Shown: positions 1 to 7,409 of the stretch, piece by piece
Layout: each line of letters opens with the position of its first letter
How positions within the stretch are numbered: position 1 is the stretch's first letter
Assembly: GCA_002693605.1 (NCBI GenBank)
Contig: NZQO01000036.1
Location: 1 to 16,742, forward strand
DNA from: Flavobacteriaceae bacterium
Lineage (GTDB): Bacteria; Bacteroidota; Bacteroidia; Flavobacteriales; Flavobacteriaceae
DNA: 16,742 nt
Direction: 5' to 3'
The notes under the pieces: model-generated
Seen by the model: the letters and a program-made list of their open reading frames with translations, nothing else
The model's database searches: none
Told to the model about the DNA's origin: nothing
Position numbers and translations under genes: made by a program

Positions 1-579
1 ATGGCCTTTGCTACTGAAGATTACGAGCGGGCCGAATTTCTCTTCGACTCACTGGTTACCCACGTGGCACGGGGAACGTATATGGACAATTTCAGAGTCC
101 GGAAAGCCTCGGGGCGCAAAATTGACTTCTACGATTTCGACAAGCCCGTTTTCCTCATGACCTATGCCGCCTGGTGCACCCCTGGAATTGGCGAAATACC
201 CGCGCTAAATAAAATTGCCGACACCTATTATGATAAGGTACAGGTGGTGGTGCTATTTTGGGATAACAAGAAAAAGGTGAAAGAGGTTGCGGCCGACTAT
301 AGTAACGATATAACCTTGTTGTACGTAGACGAAGCCGAGAACAAGCACGACCATATAATTGAAACCCTAAAACATAGCCTTGGTTTCCCCACTACCTTTT
401 TCATCGATAGTGATAAGAAGATCATGGATATTCGGCGTGGAGTGCTTCACCCCTATGGCGAATCGTACGAAACGTCCTTTAACCTTAACTATTCGGCTTT
501 CCTTAGTGGCATTTCTACCTTTCACGGGATTGATATGACAGAAGAGGAACTTGCCGCAAAGAAAACCCCAAGACCTTAG
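1..579 (+). CDS. TlpA/thioredoxin-like protein, probably 5'-truncated, lacking the resolving cysteine
   Basis: This reads as a thioredoxin-fold protein of the TlpA/redoxin type. The active-site region is AAWCTPGIGEIPALN, and the usual cis-proline lies in GFPTTFFID (Pro130). In most TlpA relatives the motif is WCxxC, but here the second cysteine is Gly62, leaving Cys59 as the only cysteine of the motif. Classical dithiol-disulfide exchange is therefore unlikely; a monothiol, peroxidase-like or purely structural role is possible. The reading frame is open from the first base of the window. Residues 1-4 (MAFA) look like the end of a signal peptide cleavage site, so the true start may lie to the left and the protein is probably exported. 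The stop is separated by a single base from the stop of the convergent TauE/SafE gene. The fold is a confident call; the start and the function are not. Confidence 0.75.
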   Translation: MAFATEDYERAEFLFDSLVTHVARGTYMDNFRVRKASGRKIDFYDFDKPVFLMTYAAWCTPGIGEIPALNKIADTYYDKVQVVVLFWDNKKKVKEVAADYSNDITLLYVDEAENKHDHIIETLKHSLGFPTTFFIDSDKKIMDIRRGVLHPYGESYETSFNLNYSAFLSGISTFHGIDMTEEELAAKKTPRP

Positions 580-580
580 G

Positions 581-958
581 CTATTTATCGAAAAATAGCT
601 TGATTGCCGCTACCAGCAAGACGATTCCGAAAATTTTCTTCAGTACAGATTGATCCAGCGATATGGCAAACTTAGAGCCCAGGTACCCCCCTACCACAAA
701 GGCGAGCGCCATAACAATGGCAAATTTCCAGTTTACGTGCCCGGCATCATAATAATTGTAGGCCGCCAAAAAAGTGACGGGAATGGCCAAGACCGCCAGG
801 CTTGTACCTTGGGCCTCGTGCTGGCTGTACCCCAACAATAAAATCATTAGCGGAATCATTATGACTCCCCCTCCAACGCCCATAAAACCACTTAAAATTC
901 CGGCCATCAAACCAATGACCACCAAGGTAAGCACTAGAGTTAAATTCATAGATCGCAT
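581..958 (-). CDS. Half-size TauE/SafE family membrane permease
   Basis: This small polytopic membrane protein of 125 residues belongs to the sulfite exporter TauE/SafE family. The N-terminal signature GILSGFMGVGGGVIMIP (about residues 20-36) is the family's glycine-rich first-helix motif, and about four hydrophobic segments follow. Full-length members usually have about 250 residues made of two homologous halves; this one is a single half, so a working transporter would presumably be a homodimer. The substrate (an organosulfur compound or another small anion) cannot be read from sequence. The ATG directly abuts the TAA of the upstream lytic transglycosylase gene, so the two are almost certainly cotranscribed. 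A second in-frame Met at residue 4 is an alternative start. It converges with the thioredoxin-like gene, with no visible terminator between them. Confidence 0.85.
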   Translation of the reverse strand: MRSMNLTLVLTLVVIGLMAGILSGFMGVGGGVIMIPLMILLLGYSQHEAQGTSLAVLAIPVTFLAAYNYYDAGHVNWKFAIVMALAFVVGGYLGSKFAISLDQSVLKKIFGIVLLVAAIKLFFDK

Positions 959-1894
959 TTATTGACCCGTTACGGTATACTGGCCCTTTTCCGGAATTTC
1001 AATTAAATATTCCTTTCCCGAGGAATTCTTCAGGTAGGTCTCCCTAAGCCACGGATTGTGAATTTTCAGGATTTTATATGAAATACCATGTTGCTTGGCA
1101 AATTCGGCAAAATCTGTAACCGGGGTATCGACCTTAACCTTGTAGGTAGGAATGGGATGGTAAAGGTCTTGTTGCCTAAAATTGAACCCGTATTTTTGAG
1201 GGTTGCTCATAATTTCCTTGAATGCCAGGATGCGGAATACATACCTGCTGGTTTCATCGTTCAGTAATAGGTTGTAATAATTTTCGTTCGATTTTTGACG
1301 GTCCACTTGTTTGCTTACCCCATAATTTCCGGCATTGTATGCCGCAGCCGCCATGGTCCAACTTCCGAAGCGCTCCTTGGAACTTTTAAGATATTCGGCC
1401 GCAACCTTCGTCGCTTTTTCCAAATGGTAGCGTTCATCAACGTAATCGTTAATTTCCAAACCGTACTCGCGGCCCGTACTCTTCAAAAAATGCCAAAAAC
1501 CTGCGGCACCCGCTGGCGAGCTGTTATTTTCGAGTCCGCTTTCGGCCACGGCAAGATATTTGAAATCATCTGGCAGTCCATATTTTTCAAGAAGAGGCTC
1601 CAGGATGGGAAAGTATCTATTGGCCCGCTTCAATATTAACAAACCGTTAGACTGCCAATAGGTATTTACCAACAGTTCCCTATCGAACCGTTCCCGAATA
1701 TCCGGATCGTCAAGGGGCACCGGTTCGCCGGCGAATTCCATCGAATCGGGTATGGGCAGTGCGTAGACGTTATAGTCGTTAACTAGTTTCTTCTCAAGGT
1801 TTTCATTGGTATCGGGCTCCTGCACGGCGTTGATCGATATGGCGACTACGCCAACCAAAAGCACCAACAGCCCTATTTTGGATAAAAATTTCAT
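959..1894 (-). CDS. Lytic murein transglycosylase (SLT domain, MltD-like)
   Basis: This is an exported peptidoglycan-cleaving enzyme. Residues 5-24 form an N-terminal hydrophobic signal or anchor segment. The SLT lysozyme-like domain covers about residues 95-235. It contains the catalytic glutamate Glu118 in AVAESGLENN, the following SPAGAAGFWHF motif, and AAAAYNAGN at 182-190, all diagnostic of family 1 transglycosylases. Enzymes of this family cut the MurNAc-GlcNAc bond and leave a 1,6-anhydro end, typically during wall remodelling. The C-terminal 60 residues (about 250-305) resemble a degenerate LysM-type binding module (ISYKILKIHNPWL), which I infer rather than see clearly. The gene lies 62 bp downstream of the alpha/beta hydrolase and its stop touches the TauE/SafE start. 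It is shorter than E. coli MltD, so I give no gene symbol. Confidence 0.9.
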   Translation of the reverse strand: MKFLSKIGLLVLLVGVVAISINAVQEPDTNENLEKKLVNDYNVYALPIPDSMEFAGEPVPLDDPDIRERFDRELLVNTYWQSNGLLILKRANRYFPILEPLLEKYGLPDDFKYLAVAESGLENNSSPAGAAGFWHFLKSTGREYGLEINDYVDERYHLEKATKVAAEYLKSSKERFGSWTMAAAAYNAGNYGVSKQVDRQKSNENYYNLLLNDETSRYVFRILAFKEIMSNPQKYGFNFRQQDLYHPIPTYKVKVDTPVTDFAEFAKQHGISYKILKIHNPWLRETYLKNSSGKEYLIEIPEKGQYTVTGQ

Positions 1895-1956
1895 AGCTCT
1901 TACTTTTTTCTAAAGATAAAAAATATACAACGGCTTTTAAAGAAAAGAATATATGA

Positions 1957-2619
1957 TTAGCCTGAAATAATTTCAATTAGCTTTTCTGAAATCAATTTGC
2001 CCTTGTTAAGAAGCATTACGTGCGTCCCACCCTCCACAATTATACAATTTTCGATCTTTTTAATGGGAAATACGATGTCCTCATCGCCGTGAATATGGAG
2101 CACGTTGGGCAACGGTTCCTTGCGCTGCCACGTCACCATATTTTTTATGGCCCAATCGAGGTATCGCTTGTCGCGCACATGGAGAAACTCCTGATACAGG
2201 CTGAGTCGTTTTTTGGTGCGCGGCCCAATGGCGAATTTGGTGAGGTCGTCTGCGCTTAGCATCAAACCCGTTGGAATTAACTTATACGCACCGGTTTTTC
2301 TGGCAAATTGCATTCTCGTGGGCAGTTCGCGGGCGGATTTTACGCTCGAGATGATAACCAATTTCTCTGGTTGCAGGACCGTGGCCATTTCCTGCGCTAC
2401 AACCCCACCAAAGGAAACTCCCACCAGTATGGGGTTTTCAACTTTAATACTGGCTGTCATGCGTTTGGCATAATGCGTAAGCGGCTCGTTTTTTTCGGGA
2501 ATTAGCCATTCCAGTATATGAATGTCGAACGAATTTTCCGGAAGTTTTATATTTTTGAAGATCTCGCTTCCGGCGGCCATGCCCGGCACAAAATAGACTT
2601 GTTTTTTTTGAGGAGCCAT
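1957..2619 (-). CDS. Alpha/beta hydrolase
   Basis: This is a compact alpha/beta-hydrolase of 220 residues without a signal peptide, so it is probably cytoplasmic. The nucleophile elbow is GVSFGG with Ser69. The acid is most likely Asp181 in HGDEDIVFP, and the histidine is His200 in GGTHVML near the C-terminus, so a complete Ser-Asp-His triad is present in the usual order. The oxyanion region is near VPGMAAG (11-17). The substrate is unknown; esterase, lipase-like or thioesterase activity would all fit. The gene is divergent from pirin across a 93-bp gap and is followed in the same direction by the lytic transglycosylase and TauE/SafE genes. The ATG is supported by the protein beginning directly with the first beta-strand. 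Confidence 0.85.
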   Translation of the reverse strand: MAPQKKQVYFVPGMAAGSEIFKNIKLPENSFDIHILEWLIPEKNEPLTHYAKRMTASIKVENPILVGVSFGGVVAQEMATVLQPEKLVIISSVKSARELPTRMQFARKTGAYKLIPTGLMLSADDLTKFAIGPRTKKRLSLYQEFLHVRDKRYLDWAIKNMVTWQRKEPLPNVLHIHGDEDIVFPIKKIENCIIVEGGTHVMLLNKGKLISEKLIEIISG

Positions 2620-2637
2620 GCGTAATAGCCAATTTCA

Positions 2638-2671
2638 TTGTAAAGAATACAATCGTTTTTTTGTAACTTTG
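2638..2671 (+). promoter_or_regulatory. Promoter for the pirin - GNAT operon
   Basis: TAACTTTG at 2664-2671 matches the Bacteroidota -7 element TAnnTTTG exactly. A TTG at 2638-2640 lies 23 bp upstream as a possible -33 element. Transcription would start near 2678, giving a leader of about 35 nt before the pirin ATG. The -7 match is seen directly; use of the promoter is inferred. Confidence 0.5.
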
Positions 2672-2676
2672 TTAGG

Positions 2677-2684
2677 CAAAGATA
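2677..2684 (-). promoter_or_regulatory. -7 promoter element for the alpha/beta hydrolase
   Basis: The minus strand reads TATCTTTG, an exact match to the Bacteroidota -7 consensus TAnnTTTG, about 58 bp upstream of the hydrolase ATG. A TTG lies 14 bp further upstream, which is closer than usual, so the -33 element is doubtful. The element points toward the pirin -7 element on the other strand, with 5 bp between them. Confidence 0.4.
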
Positions 2685-2712
2685 CCACACTCTTTCTGCA
2701 ATCGGGGCGTCT

Positions 2713-3429
2713 ATGAAGAAGATTTTACATCCGGCGAGCACCCGCGGATCGGCCAATTATGGTTGGCTGCAGGCTAACTATTCGTTCAGTTTTGCCAATT
2801 ACCATGACCCCGAACGCCTTCAGTTTGGGCTGTTGCGCGTTTTAAACGACGACACTGTGGCGCCCGGCGCCGGTTTCGGAAAGCATCCGCACCAAAATAT
2901 GGAAATCGTTACCATTCCGCAGCAAGGGAGCCTACACCACGAAGACTCAACCGGTGGCGAGGGCGTAATTAATGCTGGCGACATACAGGTAATGAGCGCG
3001 GGAAGTGGCGTGGAGCATAGTGAGAAAAACGCGAGCTCGACCGAGCCGGTTAAGCTTTTCCAAATTTGGATATTTCCAGAAATTCAGCACGTCAAACCAC
3101 GCTATGATCAAGCCAAGATCGAGCCTTTATTGCGAGAGAATGCCTTCAGTACAGTCGTAAAACCGAAAGCCCAAGCGGCAGAGGGCGAGTTGTGGTTACA
3201 CCAGCAGGCATACTTTTCAATAGGGAAATTTAACGACACCACCCAAACCACGTACACCCTTCACAACAAAACACACGGCGTATACGTTTTTGTAATTGAA
3301 GGTGAGGCCGCTGTAGATTCGCATATATTGCAGACGCGTGATGCCATTGGCGTATGGGAAACCGACACCGTGCCAATTACCGCCGCCGCAAATAGCCATA
3401 TATTGATAATTGAAGTCCCAATGAACTAA
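2713..3429 (+). CDS. Pirin family protein (bicupin, YhhW-like quercetinase type)
   Basis: This is a 238-residue bicupin of the pirin family. The metal-binding set of the N-terminal cupin is complete: His58 and His60 in GKHPHQNME, then His102 and Glu104 in GVEHSE. The family signature continues through LHHEDSTGGEGVINAGDIQVMSAGSG. The C-terminal cupin (about residues 150-238) is more divergent, as expected. Bacterial relatives such as E. coli YhhW show quercetin 2,3-dioxygenase activity in vitro, but the physiological role is generally unclear, so I do not assign a reaction. It is cytoplasmic, with no signal peptide. The GNAT-like gene follows after 15 bp and is likely cotranscribed. A good promoter candidate lies just upstream. 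Confidence 0.92.
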   Translation: MKKILHPASTRGSANYGWLQANYSFSFANYHDPERLQFGLLRVLNDDTVAPGAGFGKHPHQNMEIVTIPQQGSLHHEDSTGGEGVINAGDIQVMSAGSGVEHSEKNASSTEPVKLFQIWIFPEIQHVKPRYDQAKIEPLLRENAFSTVVKPKAQAAEGELWLHQQAYFSIGKFNDTTQTTYTLHNKTHGVYVFVIEGEAAVDSHILQTRDAIGVWETDTVPITAAANSHILIIEVPMN

Positions 3430-3444
3430 TTTAAAATACTCCCA

Positions 3445-3744
3445 ATGATTGAAGATGTAGAAATTACCGACAATGAATTCTTAAGACAATTCGAATTAGA
3501 GATCGGAGATAATATGGCGCGAATTGAATACGCACTGCAGGACAGGAAGATTTTTCTTACCAAATACGATATGCCAGAGGAGCTCGAGGAGCAAGGGTTT
3601 CGAGATATTTTCATCAAGGCGGTATTCGAGGAAGTGCGAAAGCGCAACATAAGCCTCGTGCCCACTAGCCCGGAAATTGCCGGATTTATGCGGAAAAACC
3701 GAAGAAAGTATCGCGACCTGCTTCCCGTGGGAATCAGCATCTAA
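3445..3744 (+). CDS. Small GNAT-like N-acetyltransferase (NATD1/YidJ-type)
   Basis: This 99-residue protein matches the small GCN5-related acetyltransferase family found in many bacteria and in human NATD1. It has an N-terminal strand pair (FELEIGDNMARIEYALQD), the strand FLTKYDMPEEL, and the acetyl-CoA loop region LEEQGFRDIFIKAVFEEVRKRN. It ends with the family pattern LVPTSPEIAGFMRKNRRKYRDLL. The canonical pyrophosphate loop (Q/RxxGxG/A) is only partly kept: EEQGFRD lacks the second glycine, so coenzyme binding may be weakened. It lies 15 bp after pirin, most likely in one operon. Its stop abuts the stop of the convergent mtaB gene with no spacer. The substrate is unknown. Confidence 0.8.
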   Translation: MIEDVEITDNEFLRQFELEIGDNMARIEYALQDRKIFLTKYDMPEELEEQGFRDIFIKAVFEEVRKRNISLVPTSPEIAGFMRKNRRKYRDLLPVGISI

Positions 3745-5079
3745 CTATGCCAATATAGGCATCTCCAATTGATTGAAGCGAACAAGGCCATCCGCATCTA
3801 TCTCGGTCAATTCTACCCGTTGCAGCGTATTGACCAGCGCCGGATTCCAAGGGGCCTTAACCTTAACGTAGTTTTCGGTAAACCCGTGAATGTAGCCCTT
3901 TTTGTTTTCACCCTCAAACAACACGGTTCGGGTGGTCCCCAGTTGGCTTTCATAAAACGCCCTACGCTTTTTCACCGATAAGCCGCGCAGCATCTTACTG
4001 CGTTTTTTGCGCGTTCGTAGCGAAACCCTACCTTCCATCGTTGCCGCCGGCGTATTATCCCGTTCCGAATAGGTAAAGACGTGCAAATAGGAAATATCGA
4101 GCGCGTTCAAGAAGTGGTAGGTTTCCAAAAATCGCTCCTCTGTCTCTCCGGGAAATCCTACGATAACGTCTACGCCAATACAGGCGTGGGGCATCACTTC
4201 TTTAATGCGACGCACCCTTTCGGCATATAGCTCGCGCATATAACGACGCCGCATGAGCTTTAGCAGGTCATTGCTTCCACTTTGCAGCGGAATGTGAAAA
4301 TGGGGCACGAAGGTACGGGAGGCAGACACAAAGTCGATCGTTTCATTCTTCAGCAAATTGGGCTCTATGGAAGATATTCGCAAACGGTCAATGCCCGGAA
4401 CGGTATCGAGGGCCTCGCACAGTTCGAAAAAGGTGTGCTCATGGCGCTTGTTCCCAAATTCTCCCTTGCCGTAGTCGCCAATATTGACCCCCGTAAGTAC
4501 AATTTCCTTTATATCTTGTGCGGCAATTTCCGCAGCATTTTCCAGGACGTTTTGCAAGGTATCACTTCGCGAGATGCCTCGTGCCAAAGGTATGGTACAA
4601 TAGGTACACTTATAATCGCAACCGTCCTGAACCTTGAGAAACGCGCGCGTACGATCTCCTATGGAGTAAGAACCCACATAGAAATCGGCTTCCTCAATCT
4701 CGCACGAATGGACCTCCCCCATATCGTTCTTGGAAAGGTCGTTCAGGTAATCGGTTATCTTAAATTTTTCGGTGGCTCCCAACACGAGGTCGACCCCGTC
4801 AACATCTGCCAGTTCTTCAGGTTTTAGCTGCGCGTAGCAGCCCACGGCGGCGACGAATGCATCGGGATTCTGCTTTTGGGCGTTCCTTACAATATTTTTA
4901 AAGCGCTTATCGGCATTTTCAGTGACGCTGCAAGTGTTGATAACGTAGATATCGGCATCCTGATTGAAATCGACACGTTGGAAACCCTCATCCTCAAAAT
5001 TTCGGGCAATGGTAGAAGTCTCGCTGAAATTCAGTTTGCAACCCAAGGTGTAAAATGCGACTTTTTTTGTAGCGTTCAT
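3745..5079 (-). CDS. mtaB: tRNA (N6-threonylcarbamoyladenosine(37)-C2)-methylthiotransferase MtaB
   Basis: This radical-SAM methylthiotransferase converts t6A37 to ms2t6A37 in ANN-decoding tRNAs. I start it at the ATG at 5079 (444 residues), because MNATKKVAFYTLGCKLNFSE is where the family begins; the 30 extra upstream codons overlap the opposite gene and promoter. The N-terminal UPF0004 domain carries the three auxiliary-cluster cysteines Cys14 (LGCKLN), Cys50 (NTCSVT) and Cys81 (GCYAQL). The radical SAM CxxxCxxC is Cys154, Cys158 and Cys161 in DGCDYKCTYCTIPLARG. A C-terminal TRAM-like RNA-binding domain follows from about residue 375. The TLGCKxN opening favours MtaB over MiaB or RimO. It is divergent from the peptide-binding lipoprotein gene and convergent with the GNAT-like gene. 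Confidence 0.93.
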   Translation of the reverse strand: MNATKKVAFYTLGCKLNFSETSTIARNFEDEGFQRVDFNQDADIYVINTCSVTENADKRFKNIVRNAQKQNPDAFVAAVGCYAQLKPEELADVDGVDLVLGATEKFKITDYLNDLSKNDMGEVHSCEIEEADFYVGSYSIGDRTRAFLKVQDGCDYKCTYCTIPLARGISRSDTLQNVLENAAEIAAQDIKEIVLTGVNIGDYGKGEFGNKRHEHTFFELCEALDTVPGIDRLRISSIEPNLLKNETIDFVSASRTFVPHFHIPLQSGSNDLLKLMRRRYMRELYAERVRRIKEVMPHACIGVDVIVGFPGETEERFLETYHFLNALDISYLHVFTYSERDNTPAATMEGRVSLRTRKKRSKMLRGLSVKKRRAFYESQLGTTRTVLFEGENKKGYIHGFTENYVKVKAPWNPALVNTLQRVELTEIDADGLVRFNQLEMPILA

Positions 5080-5092
5080 TCTCGTACTTTTG
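5067..5092 (+). promoter_or_regulatory. Promoter candidate for the substrate-binding lipoprotein gene
   Basis: TACTTTTG at 5085-5092 is an exact TAnnTTTG match on the plus strand, and a TTG at 5067-5069 lies 15 bp upstream, slightly closer than usual. Transcription would start near 5098, leaving a leader of about 40 nt. The -33 half lies inside the first codons of mtaB on the other strand. Confidence 0.4.
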
Positions 5093-5104
5093 GCAAGCGG
5101 GGTG

Positions 5105-5112
5105 CAAAAATA
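5105..5112 (-). promoter_or_regulatory. -7 promoter element for mtaB
   Basis: The minus strand reads TATTTTTG, an exact TAnnTTTG match, placed so that transcription would begin about 20 nt before the chosen mtaB ATG. This also supports the start at 5079. No convincing TTG is seen at the -33 position. The element faces the oppositely oriented element at 5085-5092. Confidence 0.4.
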
Positions 5113-5139
5113 CAAACTTAAATCGGTTCCCGAAAACCT

Positions 5140-6768
5140 ATGCCTAAGCTCCTTTTTAATATAATACACATCTTTTCAATAGGTTGCGCATTATTGTTCT
5201 GCTCTAGCTGCGACGCACCGCCCGAAATCGCGAACGACCATTTGGTTTTTCGGTACAACGAGCACAGTATAACCACCTCATTAGATCCAGCCTTTGCTCG
5301 AAATCAACAAAATATCTGGCCTACCAATCAATTGTTTAACGGGTTAGTCCAATTGGACGATTCGCTTACTATTCGGCCCGATATCGCGAAACGTTGGGAT
5401 GTGAACGATAGCACCAATACATATACCTTTACCCTGCGCAATGATGTGTTTTTCCACAAACATGCCGTTTTCGGAAAAGACTCTACCCGCCGCGTGGTTG
5501 CAAGCGATTTCTTGTATAGCTTCAACAGATTGACCGATGCGCAGGTGGCCTCGCCCGGAAGTTGGGTAATGGGTAACGTGGCTTCCTATCGCGCCCCCAA
5601 CGATACCACTTTGGTAATCGAGCTAACACAACCATTCCCGGCATTTCTGGGATTGCTGTCCATGCGCTACGCATCGGTAGTGCCCAAAGAGGCCGTGGAC
5701 TTCTACGGTAATGAATTCCGCAGCCATCCCGTGGGCACGGGCCCGTTTCAATTTAAACTGTGGGAAGAGAACGTAAAATTAGTGCTACGGAAAAACCCCT
5801 TGTATTTCGAAACCGATGAGGACGGCAACCAATTGCCTTATCTGGAGGCGGTTTCCATAACATTCCTGCCCGACAAGCAAAGTGAATTCCTACAATTCGC
5901 GCAAGGCAAGCTCGACTTGGTCTCTGGGCTCGATAATTCATACAAAGATGAAATTCTAACCAGCATAGGGGCGCTACAGCCGACCTATAAAGAGGATGTC
6001 GATTTAATAACCGGGCCATACCTGAATACCGAGTACCTTGGTATTTTTATGCCGGTGCAATCTCCCGAGATACAGTCAATCCATTTTCGGAGGGCCATAA
6101 ATTACGGTTTCGATAGGGTGGCCATGATCAAATATTTGCGAAACGGCATGGGCATTCCGGCTACCCACGGATTTATACCTAAGGGACTGCCAGGATTTAA
6201 CGAAATAGATGGATATGAATACAATCCTGCCAAAGCAAGACAGTTGTTGGAAAAGTACAAGGAGGAAACCGGCGATGCGGCACCGCAAATCACCATAGGC
6301 ACGAACAGCCAATATCTTGATATTTGCGAATACATACAGCGCGAACTTGAAAAAATAGGGATTTCGGTCACGATCGACGTGATGCCCCCTTCTACCCTAC
6401 GGCAGATGAAAAGTAGTGGCGAGCTGGATATTTTCAGGGCTAGTTGGATTGCGGATTATCCCGACGCCGAAAATTACCTGTCCCTCTTTTATTCGGAAAA
6501 CTTTACGCCCGATGGACCAAATTATACACATTATAAAAATGAAGTGTTTGACAGCCTTTACGTGAAGGCCCTTTCAATTTCAGACATACAAGAGCGAAAG
6601 GAACTGTATACCAAAATGGACAGCATCGTAATTAGCGACGCCCCCGTGGTACCGCTTTATTACGATATGGCAGTTAGGTTTGTTCGGAAAAATGTTTCGG
6701 GCTTAGGCATTAATCCCCAAAACTTTTTGGTCCTGAAAAGAACGCGCAAGGAACCACCCGCGAACTAA
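5140..6768 (+). CDS. ABC-transporter substrate-binding lipoprotein, family 5 (oligopeptide type)
   Basis: This is a 542-residue extracytoplasmic solute-binding protein of family 5 (OppA/DppA type). The N-terminus is a lipoprotein signal: hydrophobic residues 4-20 followed by CSSCDAP, with Cys24 the likely lipidated residue (a loose Bacteroidota-style lipobox). Family hallmarks include YNEHSITTSLDPAFARN near the N-terminus, WDVNDSTNTYTFTLRNDVFFH, RKNPLYFE, RRAINYGFDR and DIFRASWIADYPDAENYLSLF. The last is the conserved C-terminal lobe motif of peptide-binding members. The likely role is capture of peptides or a similar ligand at the membrane. No permease or ATPase gene is adjacent; a terminator follows at once, so it is monocistronic and its transporter partners are elsewhere, or it has another role. 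It is divergent from mtaB across 60 bp. Confidence 0.9.
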   Translation: MPKLLFNIIHIFSIGCALLFCSSCDAPPEIANDHLVFRYNEHSITTSLDPAFARNQQNIWPTNQLFNGLVQLDDSLTIRPDIAKRWDVNDSTNTYTFTLRNDVFFHKHAVFGKDSTRRVVASDFLYSFNRLTDAQVASPGSWVMGNVASYRAPNDTTLVIELTQPFPAFLGLLSMRYASVVPKEAVDFYGNEFRSHPVGTGPFQFKLWEENVKLVLRKNPLYFETDEDGNQLPYLEAVSITFLPDKQSEFLQFAQGKLDLVSGLDNSYKDEILTSIGALQPTYKEDVDLITGPYLNTEYLGIFMPVQSPEIQSIHFRRAINYGFDRVAMIKYLRNGMGIPATHGFIPKGLPGFNEIDGYEYNPAKARQLLEKYKEETGDAAPQITIGTNSQYLDICEYIQRELEKIGISVTIDVMPPSTLRQMKSSGELDIFRASWIADYPDAENYLSLFYSENFTPDGPNYTHYKNEVFDSLYVKALSISDIQERKELYTKMDSIVISDAPVVPLYYDMAVRFVRKNVSGLGINPQNFLVLKRTRKEPPAN

Positions 6769-6793
6769 AAAACCCGCCTTGGAGGCGGGTTTT
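6767..6793. terminator. Bidirectional rho-independent terminator
   Basis: A perfect 11-bp stem (AAAACCCGCCT / AGGCGGGTTTT) with a 3-nt TGG loop begins right after the stop of the substrate-binding lipoprotein gene. It is A-rich on the left and T-rich on the right, so it can end transcription from both the lipoprotein gene and the convergent DUF4168 gene, whose stop lies 18 bp away. Confidence 0.92.
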
Positions 6794-6811
6794 CGAAATA
6801 TAAGGTCTTCC

Positions 6812-7261
6812 TTATTTCTGCGTCAAGGTTTTAATGCGTTCCTGTAATTGCTGGTCTGTTTGCAATTGCGTTGCAATAGCCTGGTAACGCTCTATTGCCA
6901 ATCCCGACGAGGCCACGTGCGCTTCCATTTTCGCCTCGATCGTGGGCTGCATCGTTTCTATTTCGGCGATAATATTCTCATAGGCTTCCATTTCGGTAGC
7001 GGTAGCATCGATCGCTGCGTTCGCGTTCGCCGATGCCTTCTGAATTTCACTGAACCTGGCCACTTCCATTCCTTCTTCCTCAATAATGCCCATCATTTTC
7101 TGCTGGGCCTTTTGACCCTCCATTTGCACATCCTGGAACGCAGCCACGAACTGCTTCAGTTCGGTGTCGGTAATCCTTTCATCGCTCTGTGCGAAGGCGG
7201 TTGTACCCATGGCAAAAATGAATAGCACTAGGAGAAACTTTGCTTTTTTCAAAAAAATCAT
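6812..7261 (-). CDS. DUF4168 family exported protein
   Basis: This 149-residue protein has a clear signal peptide (residues 1-24, cleavage after TAFA) and a mature part that is almost all alpha-helix, rich in Glu, Gln, Ala and Met. The pattern ITDTELKQFVAAFQDVQ, a central EVARFSEIQKAS with an EMEAYENI repeat, and the closing LAIERYQAIATQLQTDQQLQERI matches DUF4168. The two similar blocks (EVARFSEI and LAIERYQAI) look like an internal duplication. The function is unknown; family members are periplasmic or outer-surface proteins found in flavobacteria, cyanobacteria and proteobacteria. It shares the bidirectional terminator with the lipoprotein gene. Only a weak -7-like sequence lies upstream. 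Confidence 0.85.
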   Translation of the reverse strand: MIFLKKAKFLLVLFIFAMGTTAFAQSDERITDTELKQFVAAFQDVQMEGQKAQQKMMGIIEEEGMEVARFSEIQKASANANAAIDATATEMEAYENIIAEIETMQPTIEAKMEAHVASSGLAIERYQAIATQLQTDQQLQERIKTLTQK

Positions 7262-7409
7262 TGTCTTTTATTTAAAATTATCAATATTAAGCCGGCAGTT
7301 TACGGCTTTAAATTGACGATTTCGAATAATTAAGAAAGAAATGCCCTGTTTTTAGAGGGATTTAACAATTCCGCACATCACGCTTAAACATAATTTCTGG
7401 GTCCTGCTC

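Noticed and set aside
4282..4827. 181-codon frame on the plus strand inside mtaB
   Set aside because: It is antisense to the radical-SAM coding region and has no recognisable domain.
5080..5169. N-terminal extension of mtaB to an upstream ATG
   Set aside because: The extra 30 residues are not part of the family, would overlap the divergent lipoprotein gene and contain both promoter elements.
7262..7409. Possible small gene or RNA in the 148-bp gap between the DUF4168 and GlmU-like genes
   Set aside because: No frame with a sensible start, no stable hairpin and only a one-mismatch -7-like TAATATTG were seen.
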